The notes: generated by a model from the letters alone, not told the origin. A DNA stretch of 64,000 nt from Propionibacteriaceae bacterium (GCA_031265875.1 JAISCA010000007.1:186001-250000); one strand, 5' to 3'; shown: positions 49,327 through 58,963, counted from the first letter of the stretch. Program-made: numbers and translations.

Positions 49327-50688
49327 TCAGTTGGACGACGCCTGATCGGACGGGTCGGCTTCGGCCGGGCTGGCCGAGGAGGTGGCTGAGGCCGCTAGGC
49401 CGGCTTGGGCGCCGGCCGCCAACTCGACCGCCTGGGCCGCTTGGACGAGGGGGGCGCTGGACTGGGCCGCCCGGCTGGCGAAGGGGCGCAGACTCTTGGC
49501 CCGGTCCAACAGATCAGACAGCTTGATCGGGTCTTGCTCCGAGGTGTCGGGGTCGGAGGCGATCAGGGTGTTGACCCAGCGGGCTTTGGGATCGATGTCG
49601 ATGAAGAGGGTTTTGACCAGCAGGGTGGCCGGGATGGCCAGCAAGGCCCCCAGGGCGCCCAGCACGTAGGACCAGATCAGCAGCGACAGGACCGACAAGG
49701 TGGCGGTGATGCCGACCGACTGGCCGGTCATGCGGGGTTGGATGAAGCCTTGGATGACGACGTTGAGGGCGGAGTAGCCGATGGCGACCCAGAGGGCGGT
49801 GATGGGGCCGTTGGCGAGCAGGGCCATGACGACGGGCGGGATCAGGCCGAGTACGAAGCCGATGGTGGGGATGTAGTTGGTGACGAAGCTGAAGACCGCC
49901 CAGACCAAGGCCAGGGGGACGCTGAGGGCGGCTAGTAGGACTAGGTCGAAGCCGGCCACGACCAAGCCGAAGACGGTGGCCATGACCCAGTAGCGGCGGG
50001 CGCCGCGGGAGAAGGAGGTCAGGGCCCAGGCCAAGGTCGGGTTGTGGCGTTCGGCCAGCCGGGCCATGCGGTCGGAGAAGCCGGTCGAATCCATGATCAT
50101 GAAGATCAAGATCATGATGATCAAGGCGATCAAGACGATGGCGGAGGAGATGTTCGAGGCGATCGAGCTGAGGGCCGAGACGATGGTCGAGACGTTGATG
50201 TTCTGGAGTTGGTGGATGGCTTGGTTGATGATGGTGTTGGTGTCGACGCCGTGGCGGTCGGCGAAGTCGGCGATTTGGTTGATCATGTTTTGGAACTGGC
50301 CGGAGTAGTGGGGCAGTTCTTGGACCAGGCGGGTGATGGCCCAGCCCAGGGCGTAGATCAGGCCGACCAGGATGGCGGCGGCGGTCAATCCGGCCATGAG
50401 AGAGGCCAGGACGCCGGGTATGACTCGGGCCAGCAGGCGTTGGATGGGCCAGACCACGATGACGAGGTTGAGGGCCATGAAGGCGGCGGCCAGGATCGAC
50501 TGCAGGTCGCGGGTGTTCTGGGCGATGATGAGGAGGCAAGCCAGTCCGATCAGAACGGACAGTCCTTGGGGCAGGCGGGTCGAGCGGGACCGTTCCGTGT
50601 CTTCGGGAGCGGCCGCGAGCCCCTCAGGAGTGGGAGCTTCAAGTTCTCCCGGGGTGGGGGTTTCGAGCGATGGCGCTGGGCTCGGCAT
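49327..50688 (-). CDS. AI-2E (PerM) family transporter, copy 1
   Basis: 453 residues. Eight hydrophobic segments in the AI-2E pattern: paired N-terminal helices (LSVLIGLACLLIIA, AFMALNLVIVVWPIQRLL), a cytosolic middle, then VLIALIIMILIFMIMD and the C-terminal set with FVTNYIPTIGFVLGLIPPVVMALL and PRMTGQSVGI, ending IPATLLVKTLFIDIDP. A 75-residue Ala/Ser-rich tail follows. Family members export diverse solutes, and the substrate here is unknown. A near-identical paralogue lies directly upstream. CAGACT lies 7 bases before the ATG at 50688, so the mRNA may be leaderless. Confidence 0.88.
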   Translation of the reverse strand: MPSPAPSLETPTPGELEAPTPEGLAAAPEDTERSRSTRLPQGLSVLIGLACLLIIAQNTRDLQSILAAAFMALNLVIVVWPIQRLLARVIPGVLASLMAGLTAAAILVGLIYALGWAITRLVQELPHYSGQFQNMINQIADFADRHGVDTNTIINQAIHQLQNINVSTIVSALSSIASNISSAIVLIALIIMILIFMIMDSTGFSDRMARLAERHNPTLAWALTSFSRGARRYWVMATVFGLVVAGFDLVLLAALSVPLALVWAVFSFVTNYIPTIGFVLGLIPPVVMALLANGPITALWVAIGYSALNVVIQGFIQPRMTGQSVGITATLSVLSLLIWSYVLGALGALLAIPATLLVKTLFIDIDPKARWVNTLIASDPDTSEQDPIKLSDLLDRAKSLRPFASRAAQSSAPLVQAAQAVELAAGAQAGLAASATSSASPAEADPSDQASSN

Positions 50689-50766
50689 GACCCCTAGTCT
50701 GCCGCACCGGACCAACCGTCGGCCCAGTGACCACGCCGAGACCGGCTCGACGGCCCGGCCGCCCGC

Positions 50767-51858
50767 TCAGCTGTCGGGGTCGGAGGCGATCAGGGCGTTG
50801 ACCCAGCGGGTCTGGGGGTCCATGTCGATGAAGAGAGCCTTGACCAGCAGGGTGGCCGGGACGGCCAGCAAGGCCCCCAAGGGGCCCAGCACGTAAGCCC
50901 AGATCAGCAAGGACAAGAAGGTGACGGTGGCGGTGATGCCGACCGTGTGTCCGGTCACGCGCGGATTGACGAAGCCTTGGAGGGTGAGGTGGGTGAGGCT
51001 GTAGCCGATGGCGACCCAGAGAGCGGTGGCGGGGCCGTTGGCGAGCAGGGCCATGATGACTTGGGGGATCAGGCCGATCAGTAGGCCGACGGTGGGGATG
51101 TAGTTGGTGACGAAGCTGAAAAGGAACCAGACCAGGGCCAGGGGGACGCCGAGGACGGTCAGCAAGACGAGGTCGACGCCGGCCACGGCCAGGCCGAAGA
51201 CGGTCGACATGACCCAGTAACGGCGGGCGCCGCGGGCGAAAGTGATGAGGGCCTGGGCCAGGGCCGGGTTGTGGCGTTCGGCCAGCCGGGCCATGCGGTC
51301 CGGGAAGCCGGTCGAGTCCATGATCATGAAGATCAAGATCATGATGATCAAGGCGATCAAGGCGATGGCGGAGGAGATGTTCGAGGCGATCGAGCTGAGG
51401 GCCGAGACGATGGTGGAGAGGTTGATGTTCTGGATCTGGTCGATCAGGGTGGCGGTGTCGACGCCGTGGCGGTCGGCGAAGCCGACGATGCGGTCGATCA
51501 TGTTTTGGAACTGGCCGGAGTAGTGGGGCAGCTCTCGGATCAGACGGGTGATGGCCCAGCCCAGGGCGTAGATGAAGCCGACCAGGATGGCGGCGGCGGT
51601 CAATCCGGCCACCAGGGAGGCCAGGACGCCGGGTATGACTCGGGCCAGTCGGCGTTGGATGGGCCAGACCACGATGACGAGGTTGAGGGCCATGAAGGCG
51701 GCGGCCAGGATCGACTGCAGGTCGCGGGTGTTCTGGGCGATGATGAGGAGGCAGGCCAGTCCGATCAGGACGGACAAGCCCTGCGGCAGACGGGTGGGAC
51801 GGGATCGCTCTGTCACTTCCGGGCCGGGGCCTTCGAGCGGTTGCGCTGAGCTCGACAT
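50767..51858 (-). CDS. AI-2E (PerM) family transporter, copy 2
   Basis: 363 residues, a tandem duplicate of the gene at 49327-50688. Long stretches of the membrane core are the same (for example RLPQGLSVLIGLACLLIIAQ and ILAAAFMALNLVIVVWPIQR), with changes concentrated at the ends. It stops at IASDPDS, lacking the Ala/Ser tail of copy 1, and has a short distinct N-terminus (MSSSAQPLEGPG). The pattern GATACT then 7 bases then ATG again suggests a leaderless transcript. Both copies look intact, so gene dosage or altered specificity is possible. Confidence 0.88.
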   Translation of the reverse strand: MSSSAQPLEGPGPEVTERSRPTRLPQGLSVLIGLACLLIIAQNTRDLQSILAAAFMALNLVIVVWPIQRRLARVIPGVLASLVAGLTAAAILVGFIYALGWAITRLIRELPHYSGQFQNMIDRIVGFADRHGVDTATLIDQIQNINLSTIVSALSSIASNISSAIALIALIIMILIFMIMDSTGFPDRMARLAERHNPALAQALITFARGARRYWVMSTVFGLAVAGVDLVLLTVLGVPLALVWFLFSFVTNYIPTVGLLIGLIPQVIMALLANGPATALWVAIGYSLTHLTLQGFVNPRVTGHTVGITATVTFLSLLIWAYVLGPLGALLAVPATLLVKALFIDMDPQTRWVNALIASDPDS

Positions 51859-51961
51859 GGCCCCTAGTATCCGGCGCCAGCTCAGGTTCAGGCCAGCCGG
51901 TCCGGTCCGGCGCCATTGGCTCCGACCTGAGATGACATGATGGGTGGAGAAAGGAGCATCT

Positions 51962-53623
51962 ATGCCAGAGTTCGCCTATATCGACATGCTTCCGATCGGC
52001 AAGGACGCCACGCCGTACCGCAAACTCACCAGTGAAGGGGTCCGGGTCGTCGAGGCCGACGGCCACAGTTTTCTGACCATCTCCCCCGAAGCGCTCACCC
52101 TTCTGTCCGAGACCGCTTTCCATGACATCGCTTTCTGGCTGCGCCCAGCCCACCTGGCTCAGTTGCGCGCCATCGTCGACGATCCCGAAGCCTCCAATAA
52201 TGACAAGTTTGTGGCTCTGGACCTCTTGCAGAACGCCAATATCTCGGCGGCGGAGATATTGCCTATGTGCCAGGACACCGGCACCGCCATCGTGATGGGC
52301 AAGCGCGGCCAGCAGATCATCACCACCGGACCGGACGAGAAAGCTTTGGCCCTGGGGGTGTACAACGCCTACACCCGGCTCAATCTGCGGTACTCCCAGA
52401 ACGCCCCCCTGTCGATGTGGGAGGAAGTCAACACCGGTTCCAACCTGCCGGCCCAGATCGAGCTCTACGCCGACACCGAGGGCGGCCATGAGAACATGTA
52501 TAAATTCTTGTTCATGGCTAAGGGGGGCGGCTCGGCCAACAAGTCGTATCTCTACCAAGAGACCAAGGCCATCCTCAATCCGACCTCCATGATGACCTTC
52601 TTGGAAGAGAAGATCCGCAGCCTCGGCACGGCCGCTTGTCCGCCCTATCACCTGGCCATCGTGATCGGCGGCACCTCGGCCGAATTCGCCCTCAAAACCT
52701 CCAAGTACGCCTCCGCCAAGTACCTCGACACCCTGCCCACGGCGGGCTCGGTGGCCGGCCATGGCTTCCGCGATCTGGAGTTGGAGGCCGAGGTGCTCAA
52801 ACTGACCCGTCAGCTCGGCATCGGGGCCCAGTTCGGGGGGAAGTATTTCTGCCACGACGTCAGGGTCATCCGGCTGCCCCGCCACGGCGCCTCCTTGCCG
52901 GTGGCCATCGGCGTGTCCTGCTCGGCCGACCGGCAGTGCCTGGGCAAGGTGACGCCGGAAGGCGTCTTCATCGAGCAGTTGGAGACCAATCCGGGTCGCT
53001 ATCTGCCCGAGGTCACGACCGATCAGGTCTCATCGGATGTCGTCCGGATCGACTTGACCCGGCCCATGCCCGAGATCTTGAACGAGCTGACCCGGTATCC
53101 AGTCAAGACTAGGTTGTCGCTGACCGGCCCTCTCATCGTGGGCCGTGACATCGCCCACGCCAAGATCAAGGAGCGGCTGGACGCGGGCCAGCCGATGCCG
53201 GATTACTTGAGAGACCATCCGGTCTACTACGCCGGCCCGGCCAAGACGCCGGAGGGTATGCCGTCGGGCTCCTTCGGCCCCACCACGGCCGGACGGATGG
53301 ACTCCTACGTCGACCAGTTCCAGGCCGCTGGCGGATCGATGGTGATGTTGGCCAAGGGCAATCGGTCCAAGGCCGTGACCGACGCCTGCCGCCGGCACGG
53401 CGGTTTCTACCTGGGCTCGATCGGCGGTCCGGCCGCCCGCTTGGCCCAGGACTGCATCAAGTCGGTCGAGGTCCTGGAATACCCCGAACTGGGCATGGAG
53501 GCGATCTGGCGGATCGAGGTGGAAGACTTCCCGGCCTTCATCGTGGTGGACGACAAGGGCAACGATTTCTTCGAGACGATCAAGCCGATCGCCACCACCA
53601 TCGCCCGTAAACCGCAGGCTTGA
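51962..53623 (+). CDS. Class I fumarate hydratase (iron-sulfur)
   Basis: 553 residues. Interconverts fumarate and malate using an oxygen-sensitive 4Fe-4S cluster. Cluster cysteines are seen as C103 (MCQDTGTA), C226 (TAACPPYH) and C320 (VSCSADRQC), near the Escherichia coli FumA positions. Other conserved elements are [33 protein letters not shown] and ISSIGGPAA-like [19 protein letters not shown] precedes the ATG at 51962. Class I enzymes are common in anaerobic and facultative metabolism, for instance in succinate or propionate fermentation. A membrane-protein gene follows with almost no gap. Confidence 0.96.
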   Translation: MPEFAYIDMLPIGKDATPYRKLTSEGVRVVEADGHSFLTISPEALTLLSETAFHDIAFWLRPAHLAQLRAIVDDPEASNNDKFVALDLLQNANISAAEILPMCQDTGTAIVMGKRGQQIITTGPDEKALALGVYNAYTRLNLRYSQNAPLSMWEEVNTGSNLPAQIELYADTEGGHENMYKFLFMAKGGGSANKSYLYQETKAILNPTSMMTFLEEKIRSLGTAACPPYHLAIVIGGTSAEFALKTSKYASAKYLDTLPTAGSVAGHGFRDLELEAEVLKLTRQLGIGAQFGGKYFCHDVRVIRLPRHGASLPVAIGVSCSADRQCLGKVTPEGVFIEQLETNPGRYLPEVTTDQVSSDVVRIDLTRPMPEILNELTRYPVKTRLSLTGPLIVGRDIAHAKIKERLDAGQPMPDYLRDHPVYYAGPAKTPEGMPSGSFGPTTAGRMDSYVDQFQAAGGSMVMLAKGNRSKAVTDACRRHGGFYLGSIGGPAARLAQDCIKSVEVLEYPELGMEAIWRIEVEDFPAFIVVDDKGNDFFETIKPIATTIARKPQA

Positions 53624-53625
53624 CC

Positions 53626-54312
53626 GTGGTCGGTCCCACCTTCTCGCCGGCGGGCTCGACGCTCAGCCGGAGCATGAGGGCGGCGGTGTCCCGTCATCCC
53701 CAACTGGGACGGGTGTTGTACGTCGACCGGGGCTGGTTGGGCGTCCAGGCCCCCCTGCTGTGGGCGCTGGCCCTGGCCGTCGGCCTAGTGGTGGCGCTGT
53801 GGGCGGCCGACGCCTGGTCCCACTCGGCGGTGGTGGCGGCCGCGACGGCCGTGATGGTCTTACTCGGCGCCATGATCTGGGGCCTGGTCCAAACTCGCCT
53901 CTTGGTCTGCCAGGGCGGGCTGGTCCTGTGCCACCCCTGGCCGGCCCGCTGGCACCATCTGGCGCTGCCTTGGGCCGCCCTCGACCTGACCAGTCTGCGT
54001 CCGGTCAGCCGGTTGGATCGCCTGCCCGCCATGACGGACCGGCGCGGCTGGGCCTTCCCGGACAGCCATCCGACCGGCCGGGGAATCGTCTTCATCGGTC
54101 CGCTGCGACCCTTCGGGGTGACCGTGGCGCCGCTTTCGGTCCAGCGCCGCTTGTGGTGGTACGCCAGCCGGCGCGACCCGGTGGAGTTGGCCCAGGCGCT
54201 GGCCGCCGCCGGGGCCGGGTCGGTTCCCCCGCTCCCGGTCGGCCCGACGGTCGAACTGTCCGGTCGGCCCCAAGACGCGGCCCTGCAACTGCCGCCGCTG
54301 CCGCCGCTTTGA
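53626..54312 (+). CDS. Membrane protein with two helices and a C-terminal PH-like region
   Basis: 228 residues from the GTG at 53626 (a TTG at 53620 and an ATG at 53674 are alternatives). Two hydrophobic helices, about residues 46-63 and 69-88, follow a basic N-terminus. The rest alternates short strands (LLVCQGGLVLCHPW, GIVFIGPLRPFGVTVAP) as in bacterial PH-like membrane proteins. It ends in a Pro-rich tail. Function unknown. The start lies 2 bases after the fumarase stop, so it is probably co-transcribed, but no metabolic link is evident. Confidence 0.6.
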   Translation: MVGPTFSPAGSTLSRSMRAAVSRHPQLGRVLYVDRGWLGVQAPLLWALALAVGLVVALWAADAWSHSAVVAAATAVMVLLGAMIWGLVQTRLLVCQGGLVLCHPWPARWHHLALPWAALDLTSLRPVSRLDRLPAMTDRRGWAFPDSHPTGRGIVFIGPLRPFGVTVAPLSVQRRLWWYASRRDPVELAQALAAAGAGSVPPLPVGPTVELSGRPQDAALQLPPLPPL

Positions 54313-54393
54313 ACCGCTCTTAGTGAATGAAGGCGCGGTCAGGTCCGCCTGGCGGTGTGCGGGGCAGTCGACCGACAGAGCAGTTATAACACT

Positions 54394-54437
54394 AGTTTTG
54401 GCGCGTCGGCTGTCGTAGGCGCTCAATCAGCGATAGG
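54394..54437 (+). repeat. Intergenic repeat family C, copy 3
   Basis: TTTTGGCGCGTCGGCTGTCG, continuing TAGGCGCTCAATCAGCGATAGGG, aligns with the minus strand of copy 1 near 11 kb with about 80 percent of positions the same by eye. It lies in the gap between two convergent genes. Confidence 0.55.
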
Positions 54438-54504
54438 GACAGGGGCGGTTGAGCGGTTCGGGCCCCCACTCCGGCGACGGCGGGCGGCGCCGCCCGCTCA
54501 GCGC

Positions 54505-55302
54505 TCAGCCCAGCAGCTCCAGGGGCAGGCGGACCAGGGCCTCCCGCTCCAGCGGGCTGAGTTGGAAGACGGCCGCCTCGGATTCGGGCGGCTCGGTGTC
54601 GCCGGCCTGTTGCCTGAGCCAGTAGACCCCGCGCGGCCCGGCGTAGACGGTGGAGGAGCGGCCGGGGGCGTCGGGACGGGTGGCGGCGGTGACGGTGGAG
54701 ACGGCCACCGCCTGGCTCAGCTCGGGCAGGCTGGCTGACAGGGTCAGGAAATCGCGCAGCGACCCCAAGCGCTCCAACTGGCCCAGACCGGCCTGCCGGC
54801 CAGGATCGATGAAATCGGCCAGGCGGGAGCCCAGCAGGTCCCGGCTCAGGACGGTGAACTGGTGGAAGCCGTTGACGTCTACTACCTCTTCCAAGACCTG
54901 GCCGCCGGGTTGGAGGTAGCAGTAGACCGACAAGGCGTCGTCGGCCGTGGCCCGGCCGACCCGGAGCACGGCGCTGGCCCGGCGGCGTAGGACCAGTAGA
55001 CCGGTGATGGCGGGCACAGCGGTGACGGCCACGATCTCCCCGGCGGCCACTTCGACGGTGGCCTCGCCCCTGGTCACCAGCCCGCGCAGGGCGACCTCGC
55101 CCAGCTGGGAGGGCTGGTCGCCGCCGTGTTCGGCCAACCATGGCATCTCCACCACCTGGGTCAGCTCGGGGCCGTCCAGGACTAAGATCTGCTCGTCGCT
55201 CAAAGCCCCGGCCGAGATGGCGCGGTCGGCCTCCATCAGCCCTAGGACCGCCTGGGCGGCCGCCAAATCAGCCTCGGACCAATCCGTCTTCTGCGTCGCC
55301 AT
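54505..55302 (-). CDS. Hypothetical protein downstream of a WXG100-type gene
   Basis: 265 residues without transmembrane helices or a signal peptide. The N-terminal half has MEADRAISAGALSDEQ and LGEVALRGLVTRGEATVEV; the C-terminal half alternates strands and helices, ending LSPLEREALVRLPLELLG. The layout recalls ESX secretion-associated (EspG-like) chaperones, but no diagnostic motif is certain. AGAGAGGAAG precedes the ATG. It follows the WXG100-type gene on the same strand after 102 bases, so an immunity protein or secretion chaperone for that product is a reasonable inference. Confidence 0.4.
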   Translation of the reverse strand: MATQKTDWSEADLAAAQAVLGLMEADRAISAGALSDEQILVLDGPELTQVVEMPWLAEHGGDQPSQLGEVALRGLVTRGEATVEVAAGEIVAVTAVPAITGLLVLRRRASAVLRVGRATADDALSVYCYLQPGGQVLEEVVDVNGFHQFTVLSRDLLGSRLADFIDPGRQAGLGQLERLGSLRDFLTLSASLPELSQAVAVSTVTAATRPDAPGRSSTVYAGPRGVYWLRQQAGDTEPPESEAAVFQLSPLEREALVRLPLELLG

Positions 55303-55404
55303 GGTCTTCCTCTCTCAGTTCTGGGCCTCCTGGCCGTCTGCCCGCTCTCATCGGCTAGGCCAGACGATGTCTCAGCCAGTCGCGACCGGGCCGAGCGTCA
55401 GCCC

Positions 55405-56439
55405 TTAGAACAAGCCCTTGAACCAGTTCCCGACCGCTGAGGCGCCCTGCCCGATGCCGTCCACCACCGTTCCGGCGCCTTTGACGACGAGGTTGTCCGA
55501 CTTCTGCATGGACTTGCCCAAGCCCGACACCTGGTCGCCCACCCAAGTCGAAGCGCCGCCGATGGCGTTGGTGATGTCGTCGCGGTGGTCGTAGACCAGG
55601 TTACCGAGTTCCCAGGCCGCCGAGGCCACCCCGGCCACCACCGCCACGCCGGCGATGACCGGACCGACCGGTGTGGCCAGGAGAGCGGCGCCGCCGATGG
55701 CCAGGGCTGTCACGCCGACCCCGGAGACCACCTGCAGCCCACCGGAGACTCGGTCGCCGACGTCGCGCCAGCCACTGTGCCCATTGCCGTTGATGGCTTC
55801 CTCGAGGCCGAAGCCGACCGCCAAGACGCCGCCCGCCGCGCCCAGGAAGGGGGCGACCCGGGGCAGGACCTTGCTCAGGGGGCGGAAGCTTTGAGCCAAT
55901 TTGTCGAGGGCTTTGACGGCCTCGTCGCTCAAGCCGGCCTGACCGGTGAAGGGGAAGGCTTTGACTAAGGCCATCAGCTGACGCGGACCGGTGAAGAAGG
56001 TCTTCCAGGCTTTGACGCCCGCCCGGCCCGCGTCGGTCAGGTCGTCGAAATGCTCTTTCAACCAATCCAAGATGCCGGCGGGCAGGGGCCATGCGGTGTT
56101 CGGGGAGCCGCCGGAACCGGAGCCGCCCGGGCCGCCCACCCCGCCGCCCGGGCCTAGCGCAGCCAGCCGGTTGGAGGTGTCCAATTGATCCTGGGCCTCG
56201 CGCTGTAGCGACTGACCCATGTCGGCCAACAGATTGGAGGCCCGGTTGACCTGGGCCCGACCGGAGGAGGTCCACTGAGAACGGAAGCGTTGGGCGTCGA
56301 CGCCGGCCCACGACCGCACCGCCTCGGACACCAAGCCGTCGATCCGACGGCCGGAGGCGGCCAGCTCTTGAGACTGGGCCTGCAACTCGCGGGCCACGGA
56401 CTGGACCACAGCCGGATTCATACCGACCATGCCAGCCAT
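55405..56439 (-). CDS. WXG100-type protein with hydrophobic C-terminal domain
   Basis: 344 residues. The first 90 form a WXG100-like helical hairpin: MAGMVGMNPAVVQSVARELQ, a W-A-G turn at residues 44-46 (RSWAGVDAQRF) and a long second helix. A Gly-rich linker (about 100-115) leads to a C-terminal part with a Gly/Ala/Val-rich hydrophobic stretch (VIAGVAVVAGVASAAWELG) and more helices. Such architecture fits a type VII secretion substrate or effector. No polymorphic-toxin catalytic motif is recognised; membrane insertion is possible. GGAAGGGGG precedes the ATG at 56439. No type VII ATPase is in the window. Confidence 0.65.
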   Translation of the reverse strand: MAGMVGMNPAVVQSVARELQAQSQELAASGRRIDGLVSEAVRSWAGVDAQRFRSQWTSSGRAQVNRASNLLADMGQSLQREAQDQLDTSNRLAALGPGGGVGGPGGSGSGGSPNTAWPLPAGILDWLKEHFDDLTDAGRAGVKAWKTFFTGPRQLMALVKAFPFTGQAGLSDEAVKALDKLAQSFRPLSKVLPRVAPFLGAAGGVLAVGFGLEEAINGNGHSGWRDVGDRVSGGLQVVSGVGVTALAIGGAALLATPVGPVIAGVAVVAGVASAAWELGNLVYDHRDDITNAIGGASTWVGDQVSGLGKSMQKSDNLVVKGAGTVVDGIGQGASAVGNWFKGLF

Positions 56440-56535
56440 GTCGCCCCCTTCCGTCGCCGACGGCCGGAACCGGCCGCCGCTGGGGCTGACACTAGGACGC
56501 CCACATCCCAGCGACAAGGGGGAGAACTCCCCTGC

Positions 56536-57933
56536 TCAGTCGGTCGGGGCGGGCAGCGGTCGCTCCGGGGCCAGACTGGCCCAGGGTCCCAGGGCGCTTT
56601 GATCGGATAGCGACCACAGCTCCGCCGCGATGGCCGGGGCCGACCAGTCGAGGCCGACGAAGTCGAGGCAATCGGCCAGTTTGGCCGTCAGGGCCGCTCG
56701 GGTGGGCGGCAATTCGGGCAGATCGTCGGCCCGGCCGCGCAGGATCTGGCCGTCGACTTCGACCTCGACGGTGGCGTAACCGGTGCTGACGTGGGGACCG
56801 TCGAAAGGCGGGCTGGCCGACTCCCGCAAGGCGACCTTGCGTAACAGAGCCTGGGCCGCGGATCGCCCCACCGCTTGGTCGGTGAAGCTGCGCAGCCCCA
56901 CTTGGCCGTCCAGCAGGGCCGCCGCGACGGCGTATTCGGCGCTGAACTTGCCTTGCAGCGAGGTGACCGGCCGGTGCTGGATCAGGGGGGTGAAGGCTCC
57001 CGGCGGGACTGTCACCGTGACCTGGCCGACGCGGTCGGTCCGGCCGGCCAACTGAGCGGCCAAGGGCAGGGCCGCCGCGATCGGGCGGTGGGTCGAGCCG
57101 CAGGACGGGTAGGGCTTGATGCGAGGCCGGTCTTGGGGGTTGAGCAGACCCCAGGGGCCGTGCAGCGCGGCCCCCACGCTGGCCGGCTGGCCGGTCGGGC
57201 CGAAGACCGCGAAGTAACCGGCCGGCGCCTCCAACTGGGCCGGGTTGGCGGTGAATCCGGCCTCCGCCAGCCGGACGGCCAAGACGGCGTGGTACGCCAT
57301 CAGGGCGGTGTGCAGGCTCTTGGTGTCGCTGCCGAAGTTGGCCCGGCTGCCGCTGGCGGTGCTGGCGGCGACGCCGATGGCGTGGGCGATCTGGGCGGCG
57401 TCGAGGCCGGCCAGCCGGCCGCCGGCGGCGGTCGCCGCGATCACGCCGACGGTCGAGGTCGAGTGCCAGCCCTGCCGAAAGTGCGGCCCCACCGGCAGCG
57501 CCCGGTCCAAGGCCAGGTCGATCTGATAGCCCACGGCGTAGGCGTCGAGCAAGGCGGCGCCGGAGACCGCCCGGTCCTGGCCCAGGGCTAGCAGGGTCGG
57601 CCATAGGCCGACGCTGGGGTGGCCGATCAAGGGATCGGTCATGTCGTCGTAATCGTGGACGTGTCCGCTCAGGCCGTTCAGGAAGGCGGCCACCGCCGGG
57701 TTGACCTGGGCCCCGGTGGCCCAGACGGTGGCCGCCCCGGGGCTGGTTTGGTCGGCCATGACGGCCTGGCCGATGGCGCCGCCCGGCTCGGACCGGCCGG
57801 CGATGGCGCTGGCCAGCGTGTCCAGCAGGGCGATCCGGGAGCGTTCCCGCAAGGCGCCGCCGGACTGGCCGACGTCGGCTTGGGCGGCGAAGGCGGCGAT
57901 GACGGAGGTGACGGGATAGGGCAGGTCGTTCAT
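56536..57933 (-). CDS. MmgE/PrpD family protein
   Basis: 465 residues of the 2-methylcitrate dehydratase/cis-aconitate decarboxylase/itaconate family. The N-terminal helical domain has LLDTLASAIAGRSEP and GHVHDYDDMTDPLIGHPS, and the PrpD core has HFRQGWHSTSTVG and SDTKSLHTALMAYHAVLA. The lid region carries IKPYPSCGSTHRP and FSAEYAVAAAL. Enzymes of this family dehydrate or isomerise small tricarboxylic and branched acids. Its neighbours include a GntR regulator, an RraA-type aldolase, a hydroxyacid dehydrogenase and a carboxylate transporter, so it probably works in the same pathway. Substrate unknown. Confidence 0.88.
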   Translation of the reverse strand: MNDLPYPVTSVIAAFAAQADVGQSGGALRERSRIALLDTLASAIAGRSEPGGAIGQAVMADQTSPGAATVWATGAQVNPAVAAFLNGLSGHVHDYDDMTDPLIGHPSVGLWPTLLALGQDRAVSGAALLDAYAVGYQIDLALDRALPVGPHFRQGWHSTSTVGVIAATAAGGRLAGLDAAQIAHAIGVAASTASGSRANFGSDTKSLHTALMAYHAVLAVRLAEAGFTANPAQLEAPAGYFAVFGPTGQPASVGAALHGPWGLLNPQDRPRIKPYPSCGSTHRPIAAALPLAAQLAGRTDRVGQVTVTVPPGAFTPLIQHRPVTSLQGKFSAEYAVAAALLDGQVGLRSFTDQAVGRSAAQALLRKVALRESASPPFDGPHVSTGYATVEVEVDGQILRGRADDLPELPPTRAALTAKLADCLDFVGLDWSAPAIAAELWSLSDQSALGPWASLAPERPLPAPTD

Positions 57934-58107
57934 GGCAGTTCTCTTCTGATCGAGGGTGGGTGAGGGCTCCGCCTCGGCCCGCTCAAAGCGGGCTGGGCGG
58001 GGACGGGGCAGGAGTCGGCTCCGGCCGTCGCGCTATCGGTAGGTGGCCGCTGGACTGGCCGGCGGCGGATCGGGCGCCAGGGGCGGCGGGGCGGCGCCGC
58101 GCGGCCG

Positions 58108-58839
58108 TCAGTCCAGCGCGGCCAAGGAGTCGTCGAAGTGACGGCGCATGGCCCGCTCGGCCCCGGGACCGTCGCCTGAGACCACATGGCTCAGGATCTC
58201 CTCGTGGAACTCGACGGCGTGCCGGGCGGCCGCGCTGCTGGTGAAACTCTGTGTCCGAAGCGTCAGCATGAGGTCGGACAGGGAGTCCAGCAAGACGGCG
58301 AAGAGGTCGTTGCCGGTCGCCACCGCCAGGCGGCGATGGAAGGCGACGTCGAACTCGGAGGCCGCCTCGACCTGGTCGAGGGAGTCACGGTGGCCTTTGA
58401 CGATGGCCTGCAAGTCGGTCAGGTCGCCCGGGGCGGCCCGTTCGGCCGCCATGCGGGCGATCGGGATCTCCAGCACGTAGCGGACCTCGTAGACCTTGCG
58501 CAGGTCGACCGCCCCCCTGGCCGTCATGATGAGACCGAGGGCTTCGCTGACCACTCGGGTGTCATCGGCTGTCACCACGACGCCACGACCGGACACCGCC
58601 TCGACCAAGCCGCGGGCGGACAGGGCCCGGATCGACTCGCGGATGACCGTGCGGGAGACGCCGAATTGACTGGCCAAGACCCGCTCGGAAGGCAGCAGGG
58701 CGCCCTGCCGGAGTTGGCCCTCCCGGATCAGATCGGTCAAACGACGGGCGACCCGATCGGTCAAAGACGGATCGCGCACCAGCGACTCGATGATCGGCGG
58801 GTCGTCCGCCGTCCGTCCCTGAGCGGGACCATCGTCCAT
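58108..58839 (-). CDS. GntR-family (FadR subgroup) regulator of the catabolic cluster
   Basis: 243 residues. The winged helix-turn-helix reads GALLPSERVLASQFGVSRTVIRESIRAL with SGRGVVVT after it. The FadR effector domain has EVRYVLEIPIARMAAERA, EFDVAFHRRLAVATGN and RHAVEFHEEILSHVVSGDG, with the Asp and His residues that usually bind a metal and a carboxylate ligand. The ATG at 58839 has GAAGGA upstream at slightly long spacing. It is embedded in the cluster; TGGyATrCCA sites, a FadR-type operator shape, lie before the outward-facing genes. It likely senses a pathway acid. Confidence 0.88.
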   Translation of the reverse strand: MDDGPAQGRTADDPPIIESLVRDPSLTDRVARRLTDLIREGQLRQGALLPSERVLASQFGVSRTVIRESIRALSARGLVEAVSGRGVVVTADDTRVVSEALGLIMTARGAVDLRKVYEVRYVLEIPIARMAAERAAPGDLTDLQAIVKGHRDSLDQVEAASEFDVAFHRRLAVATGNDLFAVLLDSLSDLMLTLRTQSFTSSAAARHAVEFHEEILSHVVSGDGPGAERAMRRHFDDSLAALD

Positions 58840-58927
58840 GGTCGCTGCGTCCTTCTCTGTCCAAGCGGCCCACAACCAGCGCCGTGCGTGCAGAATAGCG
58901 GACGGGGCTGATCTCAGTGATGACTCG

Positions 58928-58963
58928 CCTCCGGCGGGGGACACTAGTGTCCCCCGCCGGAGG
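58928..58963. repeat. 36-bp perfect palindrome from repeat family B
   Basis: CCTCCGGCGGGGGACACT (58928-58945) is followed by its exact reverse complement. Each half corresponds to the ACACTAG-ending side of the family B unit, as if two copies had joined head to head at the CTAG. Confidence 0.8.
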
